Source of the DNA: Sphaerobacter thermophilus DSM 20745
GTDB lineage: Bacteria > Chloroflexota > Chloroflexia > Thermomicrobiales > Thermomicrobiaceae
Length of the DNA stretch: 64,000 nucleotides
Assembly (NCBI RefSeq): GCF_000024985.1
Contig: NC_013523.1
Span: 868,001 to 932,000 of the forward strand
Direction: 5' to 3'
The position numbers and the translations under genes were made by a program. Below, piece by piece: positions 25,609 to 34,233 of this stretch (the first letter of the stretch is position 1; every line of letters starts with the position of its first letter). Below the pieces are notes generated by a model that was given only the letters and a program-made list of their open reading frames with translations, ran no database searches and was not told where the DNA came from.

Positions 25609-26946
25609 TTGAAGGTAACCATCACCCACCCCGAAGGTGATGCCGAGGGTACGGCGCGATTCCGTACTCCCACGAGGCGGCTGGCCGAGACCGCTGGTGC
25701 GCTCCTCCCCGCGATGCTGACGGTGCTGGTGTCGATCATGGCGGTGACCATGATGCTCCAGTCCCTGGTGCATGGATGGATCGGCTGGCCGGCGTTCGAC
25801 TACCGGGCGTTTGCCGCGGCGGGCCGGGCGTTCATCGAGCATGGCGCGGTTGGGGCCTACGATCTGCCGACTCTGACCCGCGTCGGGCGGGAGCTAGTGG
25901 GGAGCGATGACGCCACGATCCCGGTGGCGCCGTACCCGCCAGCGTTTCTGCTCCTCCTTGCCCCGTTTGGGTTGCTTCCCTTCATTCAGGGCTTCTTCGT
26001 CTGGTTCCTCATAAATCTGGCCGGCGCGCTCTACAGCCTCCACTCGCTGGCGGCGCGATTCACCTCCCATCGACGCAAGATGGTGCTGCTCAGCGTGCTC
26101 TCGCTCCCGGTCCTCGACGGCCTGTTGGTGGGGCAACCGATCGCACTCCTCCTCCTTGGAATGTCTGGCCTCTACCGTAGTCTGGAGTCCGGCCGGGACG
26201 GGCGGGCGGGGCTGTGGGGTGGGCTCTTGCTGTTCAAGCCGCAGTACGTCGTGCTCCTCACGCTCGTGCTCGCGCTGAAGCGGCGCTGGCGTGTGCTGGG
26301 CGGGTTCGCCATAAGCGGAGCGGGGCTGGCGCTCATGTCAGTGCTCGCCGCGGGGCTCGACGGTGTGCGGGCATACCTGCACCTGCTCGGCGGGACCGGG
26401 GCGATAGACAGTGACGTGTTGGGGATCAACCCGGAGGCGATGATGACCTGGCGCGGCCTGGTGGTTCACCTCGCGCCAGACGCTCCGGACATCGTCGCTG
26501 GTGGTGTGGTCGTGCTCCTGACTGCGCTCACCGCTGTTGCCATGGTCCCGGTATGGCGCGGTGCCTGGCTCCCCGGCAGCCCACGCTTCGCTTTACAGAT
26601 GCTCGCCACAACGGCTGCAGGGTTGCTGGTGAGCTACCACAGTCACACGCACGGGGCAGCACTCCTGGTGGTCCCACTGCTCGCCGCGGCAGCCTCGGGC
26701 GTCCTTCCCAGGAGCGCCCAGGTCCTTGTAATCCTCGGCCTCCTTGTTTCGTCGGCACTCGTCATCCTGCTGGCCTGGCAGGAGATCGTATGGAGACCTG
26801 CCGTGGCTGTGCTCTTCGTCGCTGTCTGTGGCGGTCTGCTTATGGTCGGCCTCAGTGCGTTCCGGCGGAGCAGCCCCGAGCGGCGCACGGCGCTGGCAGT
26901 CCCGAGGCGGGAGGCGCGCGTGAGCTCGGAAGCAGGGCCGTCGTGA
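25609..26946 (+). CDS. Polytopic membrane protein, GT87-like (DUF2029), paralogue B
   Basis: A protein of 445 residues from TTG 25609, with GGGGGAG 6 bases upstream. Loop 1 has FDYRAFAAAGRAFIEHGAV and APYPPAFLLLLAPFGLLP. GLLVGQPIALLLLGM, LLFKPQYVVLLTLVLALKRR and NPEAMMTWRGLVVHLAP match the divergent gene at 23980, so the two are clear paralogues. Loop 1 keeps the candidate catalytic Asp. The C-terminus is basic and Ser/Arg-rich. Probably adds a hexose from a polyprenyl donor at the cell surface; not proven. A related GT-C gene follows at 27038. Confidence 0.78.
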   Translation: MKVTITHPEGDAEGTARFRTPTRRLAETAGALLPAMLTVLVSIMAVTMMLQSLVHGWIGWPAFDYRAFAAAGRAFIEHGAVGAYDLPTLTRVGRELVGSDDATIPVAPYPPAFLLLLAPFGLLPFIQGFFVWFLINLAGALYSLHSLAARFTSHRRKMVLLSVLSLPVLDGLLVGQPIALLLLGMSGLYRSLESGRDGRAGLWGGLLLFKPQYVVLLTLVLALKRRWRVLGGFAISGAGLALMSVLAAGLDGVRAYLHLLGGTGAIDSDVLGINPEAMMTWRGLVVHLAPDAPDIVAGGVVVLLTALTAVAMVPVWRGAWLPGSPRFALQMLATTAAGLLVSYHSHTHGAALLVVPLLAAAASGVLPRSAQVLVILGLLVSSALVILLAWQEIVWRPAVAVLFVAVCGGLLMVGLSAFRRSSPERRTALAVPRREARVSSEAGPS

Positions 26947-27037
26947 GCTCGGATGCGTCTGGATCCGGGCGCATCCTGGCGCGCCGGTCAGCCGACGGAG
27001 CCCAACGACTCCTGCTGGACCGCTTGGGAGGGCATTA

Positions 27038-28621
27038 GTGCGACCGCGCTTCTCGAGCGGTGCTCTGGTCGATCGGGAGCGGGGTGCTGCAGCGCTGCCG
27101 CGGAAGCCGGCCGATCGCGCGTGGCGGCTCGCGCTGCTCGCGCTGCTGCTGGGCACCTTCCTCTCTCGCCTCCCCTTCCTCTCTACGGTCCCCTTCAACG
27201 GCGACAGCGTGCACTACCTGTTGGCCATGGAGGCATTCGACCCGGCGCAGGCGCGGCCCCACCCGCCGGGGTATCCACTCTACGTGCTGTCGGGGAAGGC
27301 GGCGCGTTTGGTTGTGGGTGACCCGCACCAGGCGCTGGTGCTGCTGAGCGTGCTGGCGAGCGTGGTGGCGGTGTGGGGTGTTGTCCGGCTGGGCGCGGTC
27401 ATGGGGAGCCCGGCGGTCGGGCTCTGGGCCGGAGTGCTCCTGGCCGTGAACCCGATGTTCTGGCTCCACGGTGAGTTGGCGCTGCCGTATGCGATCGAAG
27501 CCGCGGGGGCGGTGCTTGTCGCGCTGGCCGCCTGGGAGAGCTACACCCGGCTCCGCGCTCGCGCCGCGGTCTGGCTGGCGCTTGCCGTCGCGGTGGCGGG
27601 CGGATTCCGGCCGACGGTCCTCACGCTGCTGGCGCCCGTCTTCCTCTTCGGCCTCCTCCGGCTCGGCTGGCGGGATCGCGCGCTGGCGCTCGGTGTTACC
27701 GGGCTCGCAGTGCTAACCTGGCTCGTCCCGCTGGTGGTGCTGAGCGGCGGGGTCGGAACCTACCTCGAGCTCGTCCGGCGGCAAGGGGAGATCGCGGGCG
27801 GGAAGACGGCGCTCCTCGGTGGGGCGGTGGACGGGTGGGTGGAGAACTTCGGGCTCTTCCTCACCACGTTGCTGGCAGCAATACACTTGGTGCTCCTGGT
27901 CGCCCTGGTCGCGCTGGTTCGGCGGCGGCCGCGGCGCATCTCGGCCCGGGCCGTGATGCTGTGGCTGTGGGTCGCCCCGGCGGCGCTCACCTTCGCGCTG
28001 GTCCACTTCGGCCAAATCGGCTACATCCTGTTGGTTGTACCGCCGTTGCTGCTGCTGTCGCTGTTCGCGGTCGCCGGTGCGTGGCCGGATGTGGTGGCGA
28101 GCCGTCGGCCAGCGCCGGTGCTGGTGACGTGCGTCATTGTGAGCCTGGTGCTCTCCTGGGCCGGCCTGGCGAGACTGCACGACAACGAGGCGGCGTGGCG
28201 AATGGTCCGGGCTGAGCTAGCGACGCGACCGCCCGCGGAGACGGTTGTGCTGGCGCGGGTGTCGGAGGGCGGATCGTTCCAGACGGCCGTCTGGGTTCTG
28301 CGCGAGTACCGGGTGGTGGGGTTGACCGGAAGCGAGTCCGCGGCGCGCGGGGCGCTCTACGAAGCCCGGGGCGGGGACTGGTCGTACCGGGTCGACAAGG
28401 AGGCGATCGCCTGCCGGCTTGTGCCGCTGGACGGTGCGCGGCGGGTGGCGGTGTTGGACGATCTGCTGGTCGGATGGGTGCCGGATCTCACCGGATGGGA
28501 ATCGATCGCGCTGCCTGGGGGGGAGCCGCTGCTGCTGCGCGACGTGCCGCCGGGGGCGACCGTCGTCGATCTCTCACGTGGAACGATTGCGGTGGTCGCG
28601 GGCGACGCGTCTGGGTGTTGA
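27038..28621 (+). CDS. GT-C type membrane protein (DUF2723/PMT-like)
   Basis: A protein of 527 residues from GTG 27038, with GGGAGGGCATTA just before. The first loop after the first helix reads FNGDSVHYLLAMEAFDPAQA, then RPHPPGYPLYVLSGKAA. The Asp and the HPPGYPLYV motif are characteristic of DUF2723/PMT-type enzymes. About ten hydrophobic segments follow. The C-terminal 140 residues are soluble, with a VLARVSEGGSFQTAVWVLRE region. This family transfers sugar to proteins or lipids. It is downstream of the paralogue pair, suggesting a surface glycan locus. Confidence 0.72.
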   Translation: MRPRFSSGALVDRERGAAALPRKPADRAWRLALLALLLGTFLSRLPFLSTVPFNGDSVHYLLAMEAFDPAQARPHPPGYPLYVLSGKAARLVVGDPHQALVLLSVLASVVAVWGVVRLGAVMGSPAVGLWAGVLLAVNPMFWLHGELALPYAIEAAGAVLVALAAWESYTRLRARAAVWLALAVAVAGGFRPTVLTLLAPVFLFGLLRLGWRDRALALGVTGLAVLTWLVPLVVLSGGVGTYLELVRRQGEIAGGKTALLGGAVDGWVENFGLFLTTLLAAIHLVLLVALVALVRRRPRRISARAVMLWLWVAPAALTFALVHFGQIGYILLVVPPLLLLSLFAVAGAWPDVVASRRPAPVLVTCVIVSLVLSWAGLARLHDNEAAWRMVRAELATRPPAETVVLARVSEGGSFQTAVWVLREYRVVGLTGSESAARGALYEARGGDWSYRVDKEAIACRLVPLDGARRVAVLDDLLVGWVPDLTGWESIALPGGEPLLLRDVPPGATVVDLSRGTIAVVAGDASGC

Positions 28622-28707
28622 TCCGGGATGCGGAGGCCGAGATGGCGACGCGACGGCCGCAGCCGCCGCGCCACGGTAAGAACGAAGTGTGAGCGAGAGC
28701 CGACGCC

Positions 28708-28881
28708 CTACTGCGTGTAGTTGAGGGCGTCGATCCCCGTCTGGTACGCGGCCTGGAGCATCGGACCGAGCGCGATCATGGCACCGATGACCACCAGCGC
28801 GACCGTGATGAGAATCAACGAGTACTCGACGAGCCCCTGGCCGTCGTGCGCACCGGGTTGCCGCTCTGGGTTGTGATCCAT
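28708..28881 (-). CDS. Flp/Fap-type pilin
   Basis: A protein of 57 residues from ATG 28881 (MDHNPERQPGAHDGQG). The prepilin cleavage region is GQG then LVEYSLILITVALVVIGA, the N-methylated hydrophobic helix of type IVb Flp pilins. The mature part is short (about 40 residues), typical for Flp. It is the second of two pilin genes on the minus strand, with a hairpin between them (28918-28946). Assembly genes (Tad, prepilin peptidase) are not in this window. Confidence 0.82.
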   Translation of the reverse strand: MDHNPERQPGAHDGQGLVEYSLILITVALVVIGAMIALGPMLQAAYQTGIDALNYTQ

Positions 28882-28917
28882 CGGCGTCCGTCCTTCCGGT
28901 GCCTGCTCGGTACGAAA

Positions 28918-28946
28918 GCGGCCCCGTCCAGCAGGTACGGGGCCGC
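28918..28946 (-). terminator. Hairpin between the two pilin genes
   Basis: Perfect 10-base arms 28918-28927 and 28937-28946 (GCGGCCCCGT / ACGGGGCCGC) with a 9-base loop. On the minus strand TTTCG follows, so it may partly terminate or stabilise the upstream pilin mRNA and set the ratio of the two pilins. Confidence 0.6.
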
Positions 28947-28980
28947 TCACTCCGGTCAGTCAGGGAGTCTACTGCCCGCG

Positions 28981-29172
28981 CTAGGGTCGATCGCTGAGGG
29001 TGCCCGTGACATCGGTGAAGACCTCGCTGATTTTAACACCCAGCGCCTGCATGGCGACGATCGCGACGACGGAGATGAGCACCAGGATCAGGGCATACTC
29101 GACGAGGCCCTGGCCCTCGAACTGATCCTCGTCGACGTAGAGGCCGTACAGGGACTTGATGTACTCGACCAT
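28981..29172 (-). CDS. Flp/Fap-type pilin
   Basis: A protein of 63 residues. AGGAGGG lies 6 bases before ATG 29172. The leader MVEYIKSLYGLYVDEDQFEG ends at GQG, followed by LVEYALILVLISVVAIVA, so it is a second type IVb pilin, closely related in helix sequence to the pilin downstream. The long acidic leader differs. The 5' untranslated region is long, with an inverted repeat at 29297-29314. It is likely the major pilin because it has the best ribosome site. Confidence 0.88.
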   Translation of the reverse strand: MVEYIKSLYGLYVDEDQFEGQGLVEYALILVLISVVAIVAMQALGVKISEVFTDVTGTLSDRP

Positions 29173-29296
29173 TTCATCCCTCCTATTGATGAATGACTAC
29201 CGGATGAAACGACCCGAACTGATGCACTCAGGGACACGAGATCTAGATCCGGAAACCTGACCGGAAGTCTATTGTCTCCCTCCCTTCGTGTGCGGA

Positions 29297-29314
29297 AATT
29301 CCCTATCGGGAATT
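29297..29314. promoter_or_regulatory. Inverted repeat upstream of pilin genes
   Basis: AATTCCC (29297-29303) and GGGAATT (29308-29314) with a 4-base gap form an operator-like dyad. It lies about 130 bases upstream of the first pilin on the minus strand, in a 269-base gap without genes. A role as regulator binding site is a guess. Confidence 0.35.
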
Positions 29315-29441
29315 CCTGCCTTCATGCTCGGTACCACGAGAATGGATCCGAACTATCTAGGTGCAACATTAGGGGATGGGAAGCTGTAGCACAATGAACC
29401 GTTGGTCCTCATCGGCGCGGTCGTTTGTACCATTCCCGCAA

Positions 29442-30530
29442 CTACGCAAGGGGGATGACCAGCGCCAGGCGAGTTGCGGTGTCGTCGACCGGCTCGAAAT
29501 GTAGTTCGGCGCCGAGGTGGTCGAGGCGGCGCTGGACCGTCTCGTCGGTGCGCAACCGCGGCAGGGTTTGGTTGCGCTCCAGCCCCTGACCGCGGACCTC
29601 GATGCGGGCGGTCACCTGGGCGTCTTCGTAGCGGACGTCGATGTCGATCGCCTGGACGCCGTCGTCCGCCACGGCCGCGGCGATCGCCTCCTGCAGGAGG
29701 CGGTAGAGGGCGAGGCGTACCGGCTCCGCCAGGTCCCCGTCGTGGTCGGGACCGTCGATGTGGCCCTCGATCGGCCGGTTGCGACTGACCTGGGTCAGGT
29801 AGCGGCGCAGGGTCGGCACGACGCCCAGTTCGCGCAGCACCACCGGGCGCAGTTCCAGCAGCATGCGGCGGGACTCGGACAGGGCGTCCGCGGCTACGCG
29901 GCGCAGTTCTCCCAGCTCGGTGCGGGCCTGCTCCGGGTCCCGTTCCATCAGGCGTTCGCAGACTTCGGCCTCCAACAGGATGTTGGCAAGCGCCTGGGCT
30001 GGACCGTCGACCACGCGCTGGGCCAGGCGCAGACGCTCGTCCTCCTGGGCCTGGATGATGTCGGCGAAGGGGACACTCGGGAGCGCGACGGTGGCGCCGT
30101 GGCGGAGGCCACGGGTGCGCATGTCGCCCGCCCCCGACCTAGCGCCCTGGATCGTCAGGTAGGTTTCGGCCAGATCCACCAGGGTGCGCAGTCGCTCCTG
30201 ATGGTCGCGGATGGTGCGCTCCCGCTCCTGGAGTTGTTCGAGCTGGCTGCGCATCATGAGCAGGCGCAACTCCACTTCATGGGCGGCGCGGAGCATGTCG
30301 CGGATGTCGGAGCGGGCGTAGGATTCCAGGTTGGCGTCCATCTCGCGAACGCGATTCGCGAGTTGCAACTCGCGCTGGCTGAGGCGATCCACCTCGCTTG
30401 CCGTCTGGCTGACGAGGAGGGCGATCTCCTGCAACGCCTTGGAGCCCTCCTCCAGTTCCGCGCGGCACTCGGCGGCCAGGGTCTCGAGGCGGAGGGCGAA
30501 CTCTTTGGTCTGAGGTGGCGGCAACGACAT
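29442..30530 (-). CDS. DegS-like sensor kinase-type protein lacking the phosphoacceptor His
   Basis: A protein of 362 residues from ATG 30530. Residues 1-130 are a coiled coil (EELxxL heptads), as in the DegS sensor domain. The DHp helix reads QAQEDERLRLAQ-RVVDGPAQALANILL. In active HisKA_3 kinases the position of Val174 is the phosphorylated His (REIHDGPAQ). The ATPase N box is EAIAAAVADD instead of EAVTNALKH, and the G box is absent or altered (VRGQGLER). So this looks like a kinase-dead relative, perhaps a dimerising or adaptor protein. It follows the pilin genes and shares their strand. Confidence 0.8.
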   Translation of the reverse strand: MSLPPPQTKEFALRLETLAAECRAELEEGSKALQEIALLVSQTASEVDRLSQRELQLANRVREMDANLESYARSDIRDMLRAAHEVELRLLMMRSQLEQLQERERTIRDHQERLRTLVDLAETYLTIQGARSGAGDMRTRGLRHGATVALPSVPFADIIQAQEDERLRLAQRVVDGPAQALANILLEAEVCERLMERDPEQARTELGELRRVAADALSESRRMLLELRPVVLRELGVVPTLRRYLTQVSRNRPIEGHIDGPDHDGDLAEPVRLALYRLLQEAIAAAVADDGVQAIDIDVRYEDAQVTARIEVRGQGLERNQTLPRLRTDETVQRRLDHLGAELHFEPVDDTATRLALVIPLA

Positions 30531-30840
30531 GGCACAACTCCCGAGATCGACGACGCGAGCGCTCGACGGACGCGCCTGCCAGGCGCGTCGTGTGTGGAGC
30601 GTACGGCCAGTCGTCGGTGGGGAGAATGGTACACAGGTCCTGAAGTGTGGGTGGGGGAGGGCAAAGGGGACGCGCGTGGCAGCGGCTCGCCTGTGCTGCA
30701 CGGCCAGGGCACCGTTCCGCACCTGGACGCTTTGTTCACGTCAAGACCGAACCACCCGGGACGTCGGCTGCCCCGGGTGGTTTGTCTTCGAGGTTGTGTC
30801 ACGAGAGTGGCGAGCGAGGGCTGCCGCCGCTGTACGTCGC

Positions 30841-32397
30841 CTAGAAACTCCCGCCCGCGCCGCCGCCACCGGCGGATGCGCCGCCGACGCTGCCGCCGGA
30901 GGATGAGGACGGCGGTGAGACGGCAGTGTGGAACCCTACCCAGTATGGGTAGAAGCCCATGGACGAGCCAGGCTGCATGGTGGCGTTGAACCAGGCAGGC
31001 TGGTAGCCGGCTTCACTGGCCTCCTTCAGGCGGTCGTCGAGCGAGTCGACCACGCCGAAGGCGACTGCGTAGGGGAGTACCTCGTCAAGGTCGAGGACGG
31101 CGGCGAGGTCGTTCCGAGCGGAGGTGATGCCTTCCTTGTAGCCGCGCCAGGCGACGGCCTCGGCCTCACCAAACTGGGTGGTGTCACGGATACTCGCGGC
31201 GAGGATGAGGGTGACGAGCGACGCGATGCCGAGGAGCAAGGGACCGATCCCTGCCAGCGGCTGTTCGGCTCCACCCGCGAGCACAGCGGCGATGACGGTG
31301 ACGAGGAACCCGACTGCAGCGGCCAGGTAGGCGGGGCGCCGTCGCGAACCCGGGTTCGGCGCGTAGAGGCCCTCGTGTTCCAGGTGCTTGCGGAGCTCCT
31401 CCCGTGTCCGGCTCCACTTCGAGCGCGAGGCGCGGAGTTCCTTGGAGGTGACGAGGCCTGCCCCGGCGCTGCTCCCCTCGAGGGCTTCCCACAGCGCGAC
31501 TTCGAACGGCGTGCGGAGAAGGGTCCGATCGAGCAGACGGACCTGTACCTTCTTCTCGCCGGCCGGCTCGATGGCGAGTGCCCCGCGATTCGCCAGGTCG
31601 ATGAGGGTGGCCTCAAGGTGCCGGTCCATGATGTGCCCGTCGACGAGGGCTCCGGCCACCGCGGGCGGCCGCGTGGATGGTGGCATCGTGGTAGGAGTGG
31701 CCGTGCCATGCGCGACCGGCCGCTCCCGGAAGCGGCGCAGGCCGATGGCGAAGACCAAGGCCGCGATCGCTGACGAGACGAGATTGACAATGCTGAAGAC
31801 TCCCGCCGTCAGATCCTCCGCGATTTGCTCGAACCGGGATGGCGGCGGAGGCGGCGGCGGGCCGTAGGTGAGCGCGTGGGCGATGGCGTCGAGCCCGGCG
31901 CCGATCCCGGCCGCCGTCTGGTCTGCCCGGAGCAGCGGAATCATCTCCTCATCGATGATGCGCTGCAGCTCCGATTGGGGCAGGTTCCCGCCATCGAAGT
32001 GCTTTTCCCCGGCGTAGATGAACACCTCGCCGCGGCGGAGATTGTCGGGCTGGAGGTTGAAGAACATGACGACGCCGTCGCGGGCACCGGGAGCGGACTG
32101 CACATCCCAGGCGTCCATCAAGGCACGGGCGTCGGCTTCCGTCTCCCGCTGGGAGGCGTCGCGGGCCTGGAGGTAGACGATGACCGGGGCACCGGCGGCT
32201 TCGACGGCGGCGGCGCGGGCCTCCAGGTCGGCGAGCTCGTCGGCGGTGAGCAGACCGGTGGTGTCGTAGACGCGTTGCCCGGGCACCGGCTCACCGTACT
32301 CGGTCGCCCCTATGGCCGGGCTGGCGAGGAGCAGCATCAGAACCACGATCATGGTTGCCCAGGTGAGGCGCCGGATAGCTCGGGCGATGGTGCGCAT
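30841..32397 (-). CDS. TPM-domain membrane protein with glycine-rich tail
   Basis: A protein of 518 residues; ATG 32397 has AAGGGGG upstream. A signal peptide (IVVLMLLLASPAIGA) is followed by a TPM phosphatase-like domain: VYDTTGLLTADELADLEARA, VYLQARDAS, GVVMFFNLQPDN and AGEKHF. A membrane helix (IVNLVSSAIAALVFAIGL) and a cytoplasmic region with LEATLIDLANRGALAIEP follow, then two further helices (LAAAVGFLVTVIAAVLAGG, IGPLLLGIASLVTLILAAS). The end is Gly/Ser-rich (GGSVGGASAGGGGAGGSF), as in YgcG-type proteins. Role unknown, perhaps membrane protein quality control. Confidence 0.78.
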   Translation of the reverse strand: MRTIARAIRRLTWATMIVVLMLLLASPAIGATEYGEPVPGQRVYDTTGLLTADELADLEARAAAVEAAGAPVIVYLQARDASQRETEADARALMDAWDVQSAPGARDGVVMFFNLQPDNLRRGEVFIYAGEKHFDGGNLPQSELQRIIDEEMIPLLRADQTAAGIGAGLDAIAHALTYGPPPPPPPSRFEQIAEDLTAGVFSIVNLVSSAIAALVFAIGLRRFRERPVAHGTATPTTMPPSTRPPAVAGALVDGHIMDRHLEATLIDLANRGALAIEPAGEKKVQVRLLDRTLLRTPFEVALWEALEGSSAGAGLVTSKELRASRSKWSRTREELRKHLEHEGLYAPNPGSRRRPAYLAAAVGFLVTVIAAVLAGGAEQPLAGIGPLLLGIASLVTLILAASIRDTTQFGEAEAVAWRGYKEGITSARNDLAAVLDLDEVLPYAVAFGVVDSLDDRLKEASEAGYQPAWFNATMQPGSSMGFYPYWVGFHTAVSPPSSSSGGSVGGASAGGGGAGGSF

Positions 32398-32651
32398 AAG
32401 GACCCCCTTGTCCCTAAGAGCCGGTCCACGGGACCGTGAAAGGTCTACGTAAAGCATAGGCGGACACGATGGGAAGGGTCTAGATCAATGGGACAGGATG
32501 GGTGCGCCCGAAGGGACAGTGCAAGGGGTCGGCGGCTCGTCGCGGTTGACGAGATTCGTGGCGCGCGGCCCTGGCGCGTCGACGCATCCTCCAGGCTGGT
32601 GCAACAGCCACGGCTGTATTCGCCGCGTGGCCCGTCGGCACGCGGACTTCC

Positions 32652-32681
32652 TTGACACGGCGCGTTGCAAGCCGGTACCAT
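32652..32681 (+). promoter_or_regulatory. Promoter of tRNA-Gln
   Basis: A perfect TTGACA -35 (32652-32657) with TACCAT -10 (32676-32681) and an 18-base spacer. The start site would be about 14 bases before the tRNA at 32703. Transcription may continue into glmU. Confidence 0.8.
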
Positions 32682-32702
32682 TAGACGTGCGCTAGCGGCT
32701 GT

Positions 32703-32773
32703 TGGCGGGTGGTGAAATGGTATCACAAGGGCCTTTGGAGCCTTTGTTCCAGGTTCGAATCCTGGCCCGCCAA
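32703..32773 (+). tRNA. tRNA-Gln (anticodon TTG)
   Basis: The acceptor is TGGCGGG/CCCGCCA. The D arm is GTG-AAATGGTA-TCAC, the anticodon stem AGGGC/GCCTT with loop CTTTGGA (TTG, reading CAA/CAG), and the T arm CCAGG-TTCGAAT-CCTGG. The discriminator is A and CCA is not encoded. The gene is 71 bases long with a good promoter upstream, and glmU follows 60 bases later. Confidence 0.95.
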
Positions 32774-32832
32774 CCGGATTTAGGCGCCGGGGCGGAACCG
32801 TACCGCCCTGCATCGTCAGGCGTCGGGCGGCA

Positions 32833-34227
32833 GTGAACTCGGACGAAACTGGTAGAGCGCAGTCACAAGTTGCCGCGGTCATCCTCGCCGCGGGCTTGGG
32901 TACGCGCATGAAGTCGCGTATCCCGAAGGAGCTGCAGCCCCTCGCCGGGCGCCCCGTGATCGACTACGTCCTCCGTGCGATCCAACCCCTCGCTCCCTTG
33001 CAGACGATCGTGGTGTTGAGTCCCGCCAAGGCGGGGCTGGCCGAACGCCTGCCGCCTGAGTGCGAGGTGGCCTGGCAACACGAGCCGCTGGGTACCGGCC
33101 ACGCCGCGGCGCAGGCGCTGCCGCTGCTGCGTCCGGAGGTCCGCCAGGTGGTGATCCTCTTCGGCGATCATCCCCTTCTCTCGCCAGACACGGTGAAGGA
33201 ACTCGTCGATACCGCCGTCCAAACGCGTGCGCTCGTGACGCTGCTCACCGCGCTGGTGGATGACCCGGCGGGCTACGGCCGACTGCGGCGCGAGGGAGGC
33301 CGCATCGTGGGGGTGATCGAGGCCAAGGAGGACGACAGCCGTTACGACGGCCCGGTCGAGATCAACAGCGGCATCTCCTGCTACCGGCGCGACTGGCTCG
33401 AGGAAGCGCTGCCCCAGGTGCCGCGGAGTGCGGTGGGGGAATACTACCTGACGTCGCTCGTGGCGATGGCCGCGAGTGCATCCGAGCCGGACCCACCGGT
33501 TGTCTCAGTCGTCGCATCCCCAGACGTCGCACACGGCGTGAATGACCGTGTAGAGCTGGCGGCGGCCGAGGCGATCATCCGGCGGCGGATCAATGAGCGG
33601 TTGATGCGTGCCGGAGTGGCGATCGTCGATCCGGCGACCACCTTCATCGACGACACCGTGGAGATTGCACCAGACGCGCGGATCGAGCCGTTCACGACGA
33701 TCAGCGGTGCTTCCGTGATCGGTGAGGGAGCGCGCATCGGCCCGCAGGCCATCCTCCGCGACGCTCGGGTGGGGCCGGAGAGCGAGGTGCTGGCCTCGGT
33801 GATCGAGGAGTCGGAGATCGGGGCGCGGGTCCATGTCGGGCCCTTCACCCACCTGCGGCCTGGCACGCGGGTGGCGGATGATGTCCACATCGGTAACTAC
33901 GTGGAGATGAAGAACACTGTGGTCGGCTCCGGGACGCACGTCGGACATGTCTCCTACCTGGGCGACGCCGAACTCGGGCGAGATGTGAACATCGGTGCGG
34001 GGACGATCACGGCGAACTACGACGGACGAGACAAGCACCGAACGGTGATCGGGGACAGCGCCTTCATCGGGGTGGATACGATGCTGCGGGCGCCGGTTAC
34101 GGTGGGTCCCGGGGCGCGGACCGGAGCGGGGGCTGTGGTGCTCCGGGATGTCGCGCCTGGGGAGACGGTGGCAGGTGTTCCGGCGCGGCCGCTACCGCGC
34201 CGGACACAGGACGCGGGGGAGAGGTAG
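32833..34227 (+). CDS. glmU: Bifunctional GlmU: glucosamine-1-phosphate acetyltransferase / UDP-GlcNAc pyrophosphorylase
   Basis: A protein of 464 residues from GTG 32833. The uridylyltransferase domain starts with AAVILAAGLGTRMKSRIPKE and binds UTP; EPLGTGHAAAQALP and VLFGDHPLL are further motifs. The C-terminal half is a left-handed beta helix of hexapeptide repeats with GPFTHLRPGTRV, VEMKNT and HVSYLGDAELG, NIGAGTITANYDG. It makes UDP-GlcNAc for peptidoglycan. It lies just after tRNA-Gln and 6 bases before prs, so both are probably in one operon. Confidence 0.96.
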   Translation: MNSDETGRAQSQVAAVILAAGLGTRMKSRIPKELQPLAGRPVIDYVLRAIQPLAPLQTIVVLSPAKAGLAERLPPECEVAWQHEPLGTGHAAAQALPLLRPEVRQVVILFGDHPLLSPDTVKELVDTAVQTRALVTLLTALVDDPAGYGRLRREGGRIVGVIEAKEDDSRYDGPVEINSGISCYRRDWLEEALPQVPRSAVGEYYLTSLVAMAASASEPDPPVVSVVASPDVAHGVNDRVELAAAEAIIRRRINERLMRAGVAIVDPATTFIDDTVEIAPDARIEPFTTISGASVIGEGARIGPQAILRDARVGPESEVLASVIEESEIGARVHVGPFTHLRPGTRVADDVHIGNYVEMKNTVVGSGTHVGHVSYLGDAELGRDVNIGAGTITANYDGRDKHRTVIGDSAFIGVDTMLRAPVTVGPGARTGAGAVVLRDVAPGETVAGVPARPLPRRTQDAGER

Positions 34228-34233
34228 ACAGGG

